This document shows, piece after piece, positions 10,899 through 20,564 of a DNA stretch of 64,000 bases. The stretch is from Rheinheimera oceanensis. Its GTDB lineage: Bacteria; Pseudomonadota; Gammaproteobacteria; Enterobacterales; Alteromonadaceae. Positions within the stretch are counted from its first letter, which is position 1. Each line of letters begins with the position of its first letter. Both the position numbers and the translations under genes were made by a program. The stretch covers positions 186,001 to 250,000 of the forward strand of contig NZ_JAGPNM010000001.1 of NCBI RefSeq assembly GCF_018831085.1. Direction: 5' to 3'. The notes below the pieces were generated by a model. It was not told the origin of the DNA, did not search any database, and was given only the letters and a program-made list of their open reading frames with translations.

Positions 10899-10912
10899 TT
10901 TCAATTTTGAAA
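10899..10912. promoter_or_regulatory. Inverted repeat in the aceA/LysR divergent promoter region
   Basis: TTTCAA-TT-TTGAAA, a perfect 6-bp inverted repeat, lies in the 227-bp gap between the divergent aceA and LysR starts. A TATAGT -10-like box is next to it on the minus strand. It is a candidate LysR operator, but such AT-rich repeats arise by chance. Confidence 0.3.
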
Positions 10913-11038
10913 TTCATAAAGGTGATTTTTGTGATGCTGACCATTCACGAAACTAATACCAAAGTCAGCTTGACGCTGGCTACTGCGCTAATGCTATGAT
11001 TCAGTTCAGTTATGAAATATCGCCGGGTTATTTAACTA

Positions 11039-11977
11039 ATGAATATTAATAAAATGGATTTAAATTTGCTGGTTTACCTGGATGTGCTGCTGCGCGAAAA
11101 AAATGTGACCCGCGCCGCCAGCAGGCTTAATATCACCCAGCCAGCCATGAGTAACGGCTTAAAACGGCTGCGCGACTTGCTTAATGATCCGATACTGGTG
11201 CGCACTTCTGACGGCATGGTACCAACGGAACGGGCCCGCGAACTGGCACCGGTGGTACGCGGTGTATTGTTAACACTGGAAGAAACACTGCAACCGAACA
11301 AAGATTTTGAGCCGCTTAACAGCCAGCGGGTATTCCGTATTATGGCCAGTGACTATGCGGCATCTACCTTAATACCAGCATTACTGAAGAAAATGCGCGT
11401 ACAAGCGCCGCATACCAGCCTGGATATTATGACGCCGTCAGACGTAACCTTTCATGACGTCGAAAACGGCAAAGTGGATATGGCGATCAACCGTTTTGAT
11501 CAGTTGCCGCAATCATTCCACCAAAAAACGGTATGGCGCGACAGTTTCTCTTGCTTAATTAACACACAAAACCCGGTACTGAAAAACTTTAATTTAGACA
11601 GTTACTTAAAAGCACAACATATTTGGGTAAGTAAAACAGGCTTTGGCGTGGGTGTGGGTATGGACCCCAAAGACGTGCAAAAACTGGGCTGGGTGGATGA
11701 AGCCCTGGCTAAACTCGGCAAGCAGCGCAGCATCTCGGTATTTACCCGCAACTACCATGTGGCAATGCACTTAGCCGTAGGCATAGATTTAATTGCCACT
11801 CTGCCCAGCCGGGCCGCCCGCCTGTACGAGAATGATAGTAGCATGGCCATTATGGACCCACCGTTTGCTATACCATCCATTGAGCTGAAGATGATTTGGA
11901 GCCCGTTGCTGCACCAGGACGCCAGCCATATCTGGTTTCGCCGCTTAATTGTTGAAACGGCAGATGAGCTAAACTGA
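11039..11977 (+). CDS. LysR-family regulator, probable regulator of the glyoxylate shunt
   Basis: 312-residue transcription factor. The N-terminal helix-turn-helix (about 9-68) has the standard LysR pattern, NVTRAASRLNITQPAMSNGLKRLR. A periplasmic-binding-protein-like effector domain occupies about 95-300. It lies between aceA and aceB and is transcribed away from aceA, the usual position for a LysR protein controlling its divergent neighbour. Control of aceA and perhaps aceB is inferred from position; the effector is unknown. Confidence 0.9.
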   Translation: MNINKMDLNLLVYLDVLLREKNVTRAASRLNITQPAMSNGLKRLRDLLNDPILVRTSDGMVPTERARELAPVVRGVLLTLEETLQPNKDFEPLNSQRVFRIMASDYAASTLIPALLKKMRVQAPHTSLDIMTPSDVTFHDVENGKVDMAINRFDQLPQSFHQKTVWRDSFSCLINTQNPVLKNFNLDSYLKAQHIWVSKTGFGVGVGMDPKDVQKLGWVDEALAKLGKQRSISVFTRNYHVAMHLAVGIDLIATLPSRAARLYENDSSMAIMDPPFAIPSIELKMIWSPLLHQDASHIWFRRLIVETADELN

Positions 11978-11989
11978 GCCCACTTGACA

Positions 11990-12157
11990 GGGATAAAACC
12001 TTTTTTGAATGAGCCGGGGAGTGTCTGAGCCCTGCCGCAGGCATAAGGGCGACAAATTCGTCAGGAACGAATTTGAACAGCTTTAGCTGGCCCAGAGGGT
12101 GCAAGGCAGGAAGCCGCGCATAGTTGCCCCGGCGAAAGAGGAAAAGCGTTTTATCCC
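11990..12157. repeat. Hairpin-rich palindromic intergenic element (type C)
   Basis: 168-bp imperfect palindrome in the 378-bp gap between the LysR gene and aceB. Outer arms are GGGATAAAAC (11990-11999) and GTTTTATCCC (12148-12157). A second pair is GCCGGGG (12013-12019) with CCCCGGC (12127-12133). Inside is a module at 12051-12090 with two hairpins, the first AAATTCGT/ACGAATTT with loop CAGGA. The same module recurs at 51433-51471. There is no convincing ORF. The rest of the gap holds a terminator and otherwise nothing I recognise. Confidence 0.7.
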
Positions 12158-12304
12158 GGCATTTATGCTCAGGACGTGCTGCAACACCCGCCTTGGCTCG
12201 TCACAGCAACTCGCTCGCGCTGGCACACTCACTCAGACACTCTGTGCCGACCAAAACGGGGTTCCAGCCCATCTTTCATTAATCTGCAGTTTTCAACCAA
12301 ATAA

Positions 12305-12335
12305 AAAAGGCGCTGTCAGCAAGTCAGCGCCTTTT
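12305..12335. terminator. Bidirectional terminator between the LysR gene and aceB
   Basis: An 11-bp stem AAAAGGCGCTG/CAGCGCCTTTT with a 9-nt loop, with A/T runs on both sides. It ends 20 bases before the aceB stop and serves converging transcripts. Confidence 0.85.
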
Positions 12336-12355
12336 GCTTTGGTGGTTTACTCAGG

Positions 12356-13960
12356 TTAATCAAGTAACTGATAAGCCGGCAGGGTCAGGAAATCTACCAG
12401 CTGATCAGAAGTCGTAATATCAAGCAATAAAGTTTGAGCTTTGGCAAAATTTTGTTCTGCCCATAACGTTTCACCTACTTCTGTCCTTACCACTTTTGCC
12501 TCTTCCTCTAACATAGACGCAAATAAGGTTTTGGTAACCAGCTTGCCGTTACTTAAGCTTTTACCATGTTTAATCCACTGCCAGATCGAGGTGCGGGAAA
12601 TCTCAGCCGTGGCGGCATCCTCCATCAAACCATAAATTGGCACACAGCCTTTACCGCTGATCCAGGCGGCAATATATTGCAGTGCCACCCGGATATTAGT
12701 GCGCATGCCCTCTTCGGTGCGCTCACCGCTACAAGGCTCAAGCAACTGCGCTGCTGTAATGTCATCATCGTCTGCACGGCTGACATCCAATTGGTTCTGT
12801 TTGATGCCCGGCAGGTATTTATCAAATACCGCGTTAGCGGTAGCGGCAAGGCCGGGGTGTGCCACCCAGGTACCATCATGGCCATTACTGGCTTCCAGTT
12901 CCTTATCTGCAGTTACCTTAGCCAAAATAGCAGCATTTTCTGCAGCGTCTTTGGCTGGAATAAAGGCCGCCATACCGCCCATTGCCAGCGCACCACGCTT
13001 ATGACAGGTTTTTACCAGCAAGCGTGAATAGGCATTTAAAAATGGCTGCTTCATGCTAACTACCTGCCGGTCTGGCAATACCCTGTCAGCATGGTTTTTT
13101 AACGTTTTAATATAACTAAAAATGTAATCCCAACGACCGCAGTTAAGCGCCACTATATGCTCGCGTAACATATACAGAATTTCATCCATTTCAAACACGG
13201 CAGGCAGAGTTTCAATTAATACCGTTGCGCGAATGGTGCCAGTGGGCTGGCTGAACTTTTGCTCGGTGTAACGAAACACATCATCCCACCATTTTGCTTC
13301 CAGGTGGCTTTGCAATTTAGGCAGGTAGTAATATACACCGCTGCCATTGGTTAAACGGGTTTGGTAGTTGTGTAAAAAATACAGCGCAAAATCAACCAGA
13401 GCTCCCGGAACCTGTTCACCATCTACCAGCAAGTGTTTTTCCCACAAGTGCAAACCACGCACACGGGCAATTAACAAAGCAGGGTTATCTTTTAGCGCAT
13501 AATGCTTACCACTTTGTGGATCGGTATAGCTTATGGTGCCCAGGTTAGCATCGCGCAGATTGATCTGGCCTTCAATAACCCCGGCCCAGCTTGGCGCCTG
13601 CGAGTCTTCAAAGTCGGCCATAAATACTTTTACATCAGCATTTAACGCGTTAATGATCATTTTGCGATCAACCGGGCCGGTAATTTCCACTCTTCGATCC
13701 CGTAAATCAGCCGGTATTGGCGCTATGCGCCAGTCAGATTGGCGGATATTCGCCGTTTGTGGCAGAAAATCAGGCAAAGCTCCCGCGTCATAGCGCTGCT
13801 GTGTTGTCTGACGTGCGGCTAATAACTCTTTTAAGCGTGGCCGAAACTCACGGGTTAATGCTGCCAGTAAGGCACAGGCCTGCTCTGTCAGAATAGTATC
13901 GTAATCGGCATTTAACGGCGCATTTATGCTTAAACCGGCACGGCTGATGCTTGTTGTCAT
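12356..13960 (-). CDS. aceB: Malate synthase A
   Basis: Condenses glyoxylate with acetyl-CoA to malate, the second glyoxylate-shunt step. 534 residues, the normal length for the A isoform. Recognised by VKVFMADFEDSQAPSW at about 109-124, TVLIETLPA and the CGRWDYIFSYIK signature, which carry active-site Glu, Asp and Arg residues. Start ATG at 13958-13960 is preceded by AAGGATAG on the minus strand. It lies beyond the LysR gene in the same direction as aceA but with its own promoter region at 13961-14199. Confidence 0.97.
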   Translation of the reverse strand: MTTSISRAGLSINAPLNADYDTILTEQACALLAALTREFRPRLKELLAARQTTQQRYDAGALPDFLPQTANIRQSDWRIAPIPADLRDRRVEITGPVDRKMIINALNADVKVFMADFEDSQAPSWAGVIEGQINLRDANLGTISYTDPQSGKHYALKDNPALLIARVRGLHLWEKHLLVDGEQVPGALVDFALYFLHNYQTRLTNGSGVYYYLPKLQSHLEAKWWDDVFRYTEQKFSQPTGTIRATVLIETLPAVFEMDEILYMLREHIVALNCGRWDYIFSYIKTLKNHADRVLPDRQVVSMKQPFLNAYSRLLVKTCHKRGALAMGGMAAFIPAKDAAENAAILAKVTADKELEASNGHDGTWVAHPGLAATANAVFDKYLPGIKQNQLDVSRADDDDITAAQLLEPCSGERTEEGMRTNIRVALQYIAAWISGKGCVPIYGLMEDAATAEISRTSIWQWIKHGKSLSNGKLVTKTLFASMLEEEAKVVRTEVGETLWAEQNFAKAQTLLLDITTSDQLVDFLTLPAYQLLD

Positions 13961-13992
13961 AAGTCTATCCTTTTTTGCTGCCTGTACTCTGG

Positions 13993-14002
13993 TTACCGGT
14001 AA
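13993..14002. promoter_or_regulatory. Palindrome upstream of aceB
   Basis: TTACCGGTAA is a perfect 10-nt palindrome 33 bases upstream of the aceB start. It could be an operator. No second copy was noticed near aceA. Confidence 0.25.
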
Positions 14003-14199
14003 GGCTTTCGGGTATCAGGGTTGGCATTAACTATAAGCGCTTTTCAACTATAAAATGTATTAATGCAGGCAATGCTAACCATTCGCGGCATAAATAGTAA
14101 AATTATGATTAAACAAGAAAATATGGCACAACTTATGCTTAATATATCGCAGTATTGTGATGTGTCAGACATCGAGTCAATTTTCTGTCGGAGGTATGC

Positions 14200-14853
14200 A
14201 TGGAATTTGTCCTGCTGTTAATTTTACTGTTAGTCATTGTTGTGGCTATGGTAGCCAGCCGCTTTATTGACAGTGGTAACCCTTTTCCGGTGCAGAAGAA
14301 AAACAGCTTATTCAGCCCGGTAGAGCGCTCTTTTATGCAACTGCTGGAAAAAGCCGTGGCTAACGATTACAAAGTAATGAACCGGGTAAAACTGGCCGAT
14401 ATTATGGAACTTAAACATGGTACCAGCGATAAAGCCCGCGCCAGTACCATGCTTAAATTAAATACCAAGTATCTGGATTTTGTTTTATGTGATCCGCAGG
14501 ATTTTAGCGTTATTGCAGTGCTGGATTTAGTTAACAATACCAGCAAAGAAGGCCACAAGGCTGTGCCAGACTGGTTTGTTAACGGCGCACTGGACGCCGC
14601 AGGCGTGCCTTACCTGCGGATGAAAATAAAAGCTGGTTACACCGCCGCCGACATTCAGGCAGCCATCGCAGCCCGGTTAGGCAAAACAGTAACCAAACCT
14701 GAACCGATGTTTAAAGGCTTAGTGAAAAAGGGCCCCACCCGGCCAGTACGCTCACTAAAGCCGGCAACCGCTGGCGGCAATACTTTGCCGGTACCAGCGT
14801 TGTCACACTCCCAGATTAAAGCGCAACAAACCGCGCTGATACAGGCTTCTTAA
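14200..14853 (+). CDS. Membrane-anchored DUF2726 protein
   Basis: 217 residues: one N-terminal transmembrane helix (about 3-21), then a DUF2726 domain at about 38-160 (FVLCDP and DAAGVPYLRMK motifs) and a basic tail. DUF2726 has a nuclease-like fold and usually shows an acidic E-L-D-D stretch; here the matching segment reads AVLDLVNN, so only one acidic residue remains and nuclease activity is doubtful. A strong GGAGG lies 4-5 bases before the chosen ATG. An overlapping ATG at 14196 is out of frame. Role unknown. The gene ends at a strong terminator. Confidence 0.82.
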   Translation: MEFVLLLILLLVIVVAMVASRFIDSGNPFPVQKKNSLFSPVERSFMQLLEKAVANDYKVMNRVKLADIMELKHGTSDKARASTMLKLNTKYLDFVLCDPQDFSVIAVLDLVNNTSKEGHKAVPDWFVNGALDAAGVPYLRMKIKAGYTAADIQAAIAARLGKTVTKPEPMFKGLVKKGPTRPVRSLKPATAGGNTLPVPALSHSQIKAQQTALIQAS

Positions 14854-14891
14854 CGCACTTGGAGAAATGAGTCACTCCGCGCTAAGTTGGA

Positions 14892-14923
14892 ATGCCGCCC
14901 GCTGCAACGGGCGGCATTTTTTT
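14892..14923 (+). terminator. Rho-independent terminator
   Basis: 10-bp stem ATGCCGCCCG/CGGGCGGCAT with a 6-nt loop followed by seven T. It lies 38 bases after the DUF2726 gene. Confidence 0.9.
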
Positions 14924-15015
14924 ATGCTTAAAAATTGGGGTTTGTACTAAATAAATGCTAAAGGTATTTGTCATCCGGCCGTTACAGTCTTGAGGAATTG
15001 GCATAGGAGGTAACT

Positions 15016-15210
15016 ATGAGTCAATCCGTTGGCGCTGCGGCGTCAAACCAGGGCTTTGAAGTACTGGGCGCCGTAATGGCGAAAAAGCAGCAAAACCAGG
15101 AAGCTAAAATGGCAACCATGCTGGTACAAAGTGCTATGCAATCGGTTGAGCAGGTACAGGCTTCATCCCCTGTAGGTAACCTGGGACAAAATATAAATAT
15201 TACGGTGTAA
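15016..15210 (+). CDS. Small YjfB-family putative motility protein
   Basis: 64 residues, hydrophilic, ending in a GNxGQNINITV-like motif typical of the YjfB_motility family, which is found near flagellar and chemotaxis genes. A good ribosome site (AGGAGG) lies 6 bases before the ATG. It is a single gene with its own terminator. The following chemoreceptor genes fit a link to motility. The biochemical role is not known. Confidence 0.75.
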   Translation: MSQSVGAAASNQGFEVLGAVMAKKQQNQEAKMATMLVQSAMQSVEQVQASSPVGNLGQNINITV

Positions 15211-15233
15211 GTAATATTTTATGTAACAAAAAC

Positions 15234-15261
15234 AAAGGCCAGCATTCGCTGGCCTTTTTAT
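15234..15261 (+). terminator. Rho-independent terminator
   Basis: 10-bp stem AAAGGCCAGC/GCTGGCCTTT with loop ATTC and a following T run. It lies 23 bases after the YjfB-like gene. Confidence 0.9.
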
Positions 15262-15401
15262 TTTCTTACGCCAATTCAACATCTCCTTATTAAGTTGCAA
15301 AAACTTTCTTGCAGTTTTCCCTATTCCGCGTAATCTGGGGTAAAAATTATCCTGATCTAAATCAATAACTTAGATAAACTTAAACATTTAAGGTGCTACC
15401 C

Positions 15402-17352
15402 ATGGGAATGATAATTACAAGTTTAAACAATTTAAGTGTACGTAAAAAGTTGATTGGTGGTTTCAGTATTATCCTGCTGATCACGCTGGTTATCAGTGTT
15501 TTAAGTTATCAGGCGTTGAATAATCTGGTAAGCCGCTTTGAATTGGTGAATCAGGTTAGCCAGATAAATACGATGGTAAGTGATGCCCGGATCCAGGAAA
15601 AAAACTTTGTCTTGCATAATGACGAGGCCGCGGCAAATTCAGCTCAGCAATATATTAAAAATATTCTCCAGCTTTCAGCCACAGCAGCAGATGGCTTTTC
15701 TACGCAGCAAAGCAGGGCGTTGCTGGCACAGCTCGACAGCAACGCTAACAACTACCAGCTGCAGCTAACAAATTACATCACCCAAGCGGCTATTAACCAA
15801 AAAACGCAGGAGCAAATGGAAATAGCTGCCCGCTCTGCTGTCAGCGTATTAAATGAATTGGAACAACAACTGAATAACCAAGCTGTGAACCAAATACGCA
15901 GCACTGCTGACCCACGCAGTGTAGAGGCTCTGCAGCTCTCTAATCTGGCAAGTGATGCCGCCAAAATAATGCTGTCAGCAAGGCGAGACGAGAAAAACTT
16001 TATTTTGCGGCAGCAGCAACAGGATGCAACAGCAGTTAAAGCACAAATTGATGCACTGAACAGCCAGTTAAACCTTCTGGCCAGCTCACTGACAGACCCT
16101 GTACTTAAACAGCGGTTATACGATACCCAGCAACAGGTAAATGACTATCAAACACAATTCGAGCAGTATAAAGCAGCGGTAGCACAAGCCAGCCTTACGG
16201 AACAAAAAATGACGGAGTATGCCCGCAGCACTGTTGATCAGGCTACTGATTCTGCTAACCGGCAATTGCAGCGGTTAACAGAAGAATCAGAAAAACTTGA
16301 AATTATTATTGTATCCGCTGCCGCAACGGCTATTGTGGTTGGTTTACTGGCTGCACTACTTATTACCCAGATGATAGTGTCGCCACTGCAGCGGGTAGTT
16401 GCCGTCGCCGAAAAAATTGCCGGTGGTGATATTACCGAAGATTTACCAACCGACAGAAATGACGAACCAGGCCAGTTGATGCAGGCTATGCAAAAAATGA
16501 GTGTAAGCTTACGCAAATTAATCAACAGCTTAACCTCTGGCATCGCTCAGTTGGCAACAGCTACCGAAGAAATGGCCGCAATTTCTCAGCAAAACTCTGC
16601 CGGTGTTAGCCAGCAAAAAGAAGAAACCGAACAAGTTGCTACTGCAATGAATGAAATGACAGCCACACGCCAGAAGCGCCGAAGATGCCTCAACAGCTGC
16701 AACCGAGTCGACAGAGCAGGCCATGGTCGGCGAAAAAGTAGTACAGAAAACGATGAATCAAATTAAAACGCTGGCCCATGAAGTTGCAAGCTCTGTTAAG
16801 GCGATTACTGAGCTGAAGGAGCAAAGTAATAATATTGGTTCAGTACTGGATGTCATTAAAAGTATTGCCGATCAAACCAACTTACTGGCGCTGAATGCAG
16901 CTATAGAAGCAGCCCGTGCCGGTGAAGCTGGCAGAGGGTTTTCAGTTGTGGCAGAAGAAGTACGGGCGCTGGCATTTCGCACTCAGGAGTCAACCGGACA
17001 GATAGAGCAACTGATCAGCTCTTTACAACATAAAGCTGAAGCTGCCGTAAGCAATATGGACAAAAGCGCCAGTCTGGCAGACAGTACTCTTGAAAGCGCA
17101 GACGATGCTGGTGATGCGATTAATGCCATTAACAGCGCAGTCGGCAGTATCCAGCAGATGAACCAGCAAATTGCCGCTGCAGCACTACAGCAAAGTACTG
17201 TTGCTGAGCAAATAAATCGCAGCATTTTCAGTATTCGAGATGTCGCTGATCAATCAGCTACTGCAAGTGAAGAAACAGCTGCTGCCAGTGCAGATTTAAG
17301 CCGTTTGGGTAATGAGCTGCAACAATTAGCCTCTCAGTTCAAAGTGGCCTGA
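15402..17352 (+). pseudogene. Methyl-accepting chemotaxis protein gene broken by a frameshift
   Basis: Membrane chemoreceptor gene in two reading frames. The first part (from ATG 15402, with AAGG upstream) has a transmembrane helix at about 16-38, a long helical-bundle periplasmic region, a second transmembrane helix at about 302-325, HAMP and the start of the signalling domain ([12 protein letters not shown]). At about 16667 the frame shifts. The original frame then runs as nonsense to 16766, while a continuation begins [19 protein letters not shown] and includes the hairpin tip [29 protein letters not shown]. Compared with the intact receptor at 17419-18972, about four residues are missing at the break, so a net 11-nt deletion fits. 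The rest is intact, so the event is recent, or it is a sequencing error. Confidence 0.88.
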
Positions 17353-17376
17353 CAAAAAGTAGTTTAACTGACAATA

Positions 17377-17415
17377 AAACCATAGCCGCCCGATATAGCC
17401 GGGCGGGCGTGGTTT
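17377..17415. terminator. Bidirectional terminator between converging chemoreceptor genes
   Basis: Imperfect stem with AAACCA/TGGTTT outer arms and GCCGCCCG/CGGGCGGG inner arms, between the stop of the broken receptor gene and the stop of the PAS receptor gene. Confidence 0.65.
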
Positions 17416-17418
17416 GAG

Positions 17419-18972
17419 CTATCTGGCAAAGCGTACTACCAGCTCATGCAACTCATTTGATACCAACTGCAGCTGTTTAATACTATCAGCAGAGTTACCC
17501 GCCTCTATCAGGGTGTTATTAGCCAGGCTGGAAATATTTACTACCTGTTGATTAACTTCTTCAGCAACATTTGCCTGCTCTTCTACCGCTGCCGCCATCT
17601 GAATAGACATATTGGCAATACTGCCCACAGCGTCTGAAATACCATTTAGCATTTCTTCCGTTTCTTTCACCCGGATAAGCCCGGCCTCTGCACCGTTGGT
17701 ACCATTTTGAGCCACCCTTACTGCCGTGTCAGCCCTGGTGGTTAGATCACTGATAATCTGATGGATTTCTTTGGTAGATTCCTGCGTGCGCCGCGCCAGA
17801 TTGCGCACTTCATCGGCAACCACGGCAAAACCGCGCCCTTGCTCACCAGCACGCGCCGCCTCAATAGCCGCATTTAATGCCAGTAAGTTAGTTTGCTCAG
17901 CAATTTGTTCAATCATCTGCGCTACAGTGGCAATTTTCTTGGTTTGCTCTGACACTTCCGTTACTGAACTGCTAATTTCGTTTACTGTCTGGCGTAGTTC
18001 TTCAATAGCTTTGCGGGTAACCGCTGCCGTTTGCCGGCTGCGTCCTGCCAGTTCGTTTGATTGCTCAGCACGCTCTGCCGTTTCCTGTACATGCTTTGAT
18101 ACTTCAGCGATGGTAGTGGTCATTTCGTGCATGGCGGTAGCGGCCTGCTCGGTTTCCTGCTGCTGGCGTTGGATCAGCTTCATAGAAGATTGCGCCAGCT
18201 CCAGACCAAGATCAGATTGTTCAGACACACTTTTCGCAGCATCTTCCATCCGGCTTAATACCGCACCTAAATGCGCTTTAGAGCTCATAACGGCCACTTT
18301 AAGCTCGCCCACGCCAGGCTCATCATCAGTAAAGGTTTGTACCGCAAGCTCATGGCGAAACGAATTCGCCAGCAACACTTTAACGCTGTCTAAGGCATTT
18401 TTCTTGCTGAGGTTTGCCCAAACAACATAACCAAACAATGTAGCCAGGAGCAGCAGCTCAGATAAACCAGTAAAGCCAGAAACATATAAAGCAGCAGCTA
18501 TTACCAATACCACAGCCAATACTATATTGGCAGCCCCAAGATGAAAATTCCGCGCACGGAACTTGCCATTGTTAATGGCCGTATAGAGTTTTTCTGCCCG
18601 CTTAATATCAGTGCGGGACGGACACGATCGCACTGATTCATAGCCTATAACCCGGCCATTTTCTGTCACTGGGGTAACATAAGCATCCACCCAGTAATAG
18701 TCACCATTTTTACTGCGGTTTTTTACCAGCCCCATCCAGGGTTTACCTGCTTTTAAATGTTCCCACATTATTTTATACGCCAGCGGCGGCATATCCGGAT
18801 GGCGCACTATATTGTGTGGCTGGCCAATCAATTCGTCTTTGCTAAAACCACTGATAGCAATAAAAGCGTCGTTACAGTGTCTGATATTACCGTTGAGATC
18901 TGTATTGGAAATAAGCTTTTGGTTTGGTGGGAAAGTTCTTTCGGTATTTGTAACCGGCATGTTACGACGCAT
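17419..18972 (-). CDS. PAS-containing methyl-accepting chemotaxis protein (Aer-like)
   Basis: 517 residues. An N-terminal PAS domain (about 17-125, with [21 protein letters not shown]) is cytoplasmic. A double hydrophobic stretch at about 145-187 anchors the protein, and a complete signalling domain follows with the tip [29 protein letters not shown]. This layout is like the aerotaxis receptor Aer, which binds FAD and senses redox state; cofactor binding here is inferred. There is a possible second start 4 codons downstream (Met5), without a clear ribosome site. It converges on the broken receptor gene. No adaptor or kinase genes are in the window. Confidence 0.93.
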   Translation of the reverse strand: MRRNMPVTNTERTFPPNQKLISNTDLNGNIRHCNDAFIAISGFSKDELIGQPHNIVRHPDMPPLAYKIMWEHLKAGKPWMGLVKNRSKNGDYYWVDAYVTPVTENGRVIGYESVRSCPSRTDIKRAEKLYTAINNGKFRARNFHLGAANIVLAVVLVIAAALYVSGFTGLSELLLLATLFGYVVWANLSKKNALDSVKVLLANSFRHELAVQTFTDDEPGVGELKVAVMSSKAHLGAVLSRMEDAAKSVSEQSDLGLELAQSSMKLIQRQQQETEQAATAMHEMTTTIAEVSKHVQETAERAEQSNELAGRSRQTAAVTRKAIEELRQTVNEISSSVTEVSEQTKKIATVAQMIEQIAEQTNLLALNAAIEAARAGEQGRGFAVVADEVRNLARRTQESTKEIHQIISDLTTRADTAVRVAQNGTNGAEAGLIRVKETEEMLNGISDAVGSIANMSIQMAAAVEEQANVAEEVNQQVVNISSLANNTLIEAGNSADSIKQLQLVSNELHELVVRFAR

Positions 18973-19195
18973 AGCAATGTATTCCTTACTGAAAATAGTA
19001 GTAATCCGAATTCTAAAAATAGCAATACTTCACAATAAGGCAATGAAAGTTAAATAATAAACTCATAGAGCATTTATTAGCACTAAAGAACATAACGTTA
19101 AGATAAGTTAAGCAAGGTAAAGCTGGGTAAAACTATGAACTGAATAAAATAATAGCCTTCTTAGGGCTGTTGAGAACTTAACTTTATGAGGCGTT

Positions 19196-20542
19196 ATGCG
19201 TATTTTTTTATTACTTTCTCTGCTATCAGGCAGTATTACATTAACCGGTTGCGGTAGCAGCAGCTCTGATGATACGTCTGCCACGTACACCAGCAGTTAT
19301 ATCCAGCTATATAATGGCTCCGCCAACAGTACTTCTACCCGCTTAACACTAACCAACAGTGATGACACCAGCGTGCTGGCAGGTTCAGCAACTTATGCTG
19401 ATGCAACATCATTAGTAACTTACACACCTGCAACTTATAATATTAAGCTAAGCCGCCTTAACAGCGATGGTGATGACATCAGCGTACTGGAAACCAGTAT
19501 GAATCTGCGCCAAAGCTACAAACACCTGTTACTACTAACCGGAGATTACAACAGCCCTGAATTGCTAAAACTGGAGTTTTTGCGCGATGACAGCCTGACA
19601 GACACGTTTAAGCTGTATGTTGTCAGCTTGTTACCGGATGACAGCGCCTACGATGTGTATTTAAGTAAATCAGATGCTACCTTTGACAATGCCACTCTGG
19701 CAGCGACACTAAACTATAGCCAAATCAGCTCTGTAGCTGAATTCGATAGTGGCAACTACATTATTTATATTACGGCCGCCGGTAGCCGTGACATCTTATT
19801 TCAATCATCAAAGTATAATTTTCAGTACCTGACAGAGTATGTTCTGGTACCCCGTATCGCATCCGGCCCGCTGGCAGGCAATATAGCGGTAGACGTAATT
19901 AACAACACCACAACCGTCGGCAATCTTACAGATTTGACTGCCCAGGCACAGTTCCGGCTGTATAACAGTATTGATAGCATCGGCAACAGCGATATTTATC
20001 TGAACGACAGTATAGCTTTTACGTCATTAGCCGCTGATAGCATGTCAGACTATGTTGAATTAGCGGCAAAAGACTATCGGTTATCAGCGTCGGATGAACA
20101 AGGGGTGTTCTATTTAAACAGTGCCTTAATGACATTAAATCAGGGCCAGAGCAAAGCTGTGGTACTGTATCAAAACGCCAGCGCCAACACCGCCGCCATA
20201 GTGGTAGAAGAAAGCAATGCCCCCCAAATTTATGATTTTGACATCAACGTGGTAAACACCATTACTTCGTATAGTTCGTTAGGGGTTTATTTCGTGCCAC
20301 CAAACGAAACCATTGATACCGCAGAGTATTATATTACCTCACTTAACAGTGGCGCCCAAAAAGAGATTAATGTGCCTGACGGCGAATACACCATTTATTT
20401 GACTTACACCGACAGTAATAAGAACAAAACGCTGTTAGCTGAGTCTGAAGTGCAGCAGTTTGTTGCCGGCAGCAATTACTTGTTGGTTGCCGAACCAGAT
20501 AACACCCGCAACAGTGGCTATAAATTAAGTTTGTTACGTTAA
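19196..20542 (+). CDS. Predicted lipoprotein with DUF4397-like repeats
   Basis: 448 residues. The signal peptide ends in a lipobox (LTGC) followed by a Ser/Asp-rich linker. The body has beta-rich repeats of the DUF4397 type, with short Y-I-Q-L-Y-N-G-S and Y-x-I-x-L openings recurring at about 32, 250 and 340. DUF4397 proteins are exported with unknown roles. GAGG lies just before the ATG. The response regulator gene starts 22 bases after its stop, so it probably heads the lipoprotein-regulator-kinase operon and may be monitored by it; that is inferred. Confidence 0.7.
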   Translation: MRIFLLLSLLSGSITLTGCGSSSSDDTSATYTSSYIQLYNGSANSTSTRLTLTNSDDTSVLAGSATYADATSLVTYTPATYNIKLSRLNSDGDDISVLETSMNLRQSYKHLLLLTGDYNSPELLKLEFLRDDSLTDTFKLYVVSLLPDDSAYDVYLSKSDATFDNATLAATLNYSQISSVAEFDSGNYIIYITAAGSRDILFQSSKYNFQYLTEYVLVPRIASGPLAGNIAVDVINNTTTVGNLTDLTAQAQFRLYNSIDSIGNSDIYLNDSIAFTSLAADSMSDYVELAAKDYRLSASDEQGVFYLNSALMTLNQGQSKAVVLYQNASANTAAIVVEESNAPQIYDFDINVVNTITSYSSLGVYFVPPNETIDTAEYYITSLNSGAQKEINVPDGEYTIYLTYTDSNKNKTLLAESEVQQFVAGSNYLLVAEPDNTRNSGYKLSLLR

Positions 20543-20564
20543 TTATTCTGCACCTGAGGTAGCT

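Noticed and set aside
12566..13027. Plus-strand ORF of 153 codons inside aceB
   Set aside because: Shadow of the malate synthase frame, no ribosome site and no recognisable domain.
16723..17352. A separate gene starting at ATG 16723
   Set aside because: It begins in the middle of an MCP signalling domain and continues the frame of the upstream part; it is the second half of the broken gene.
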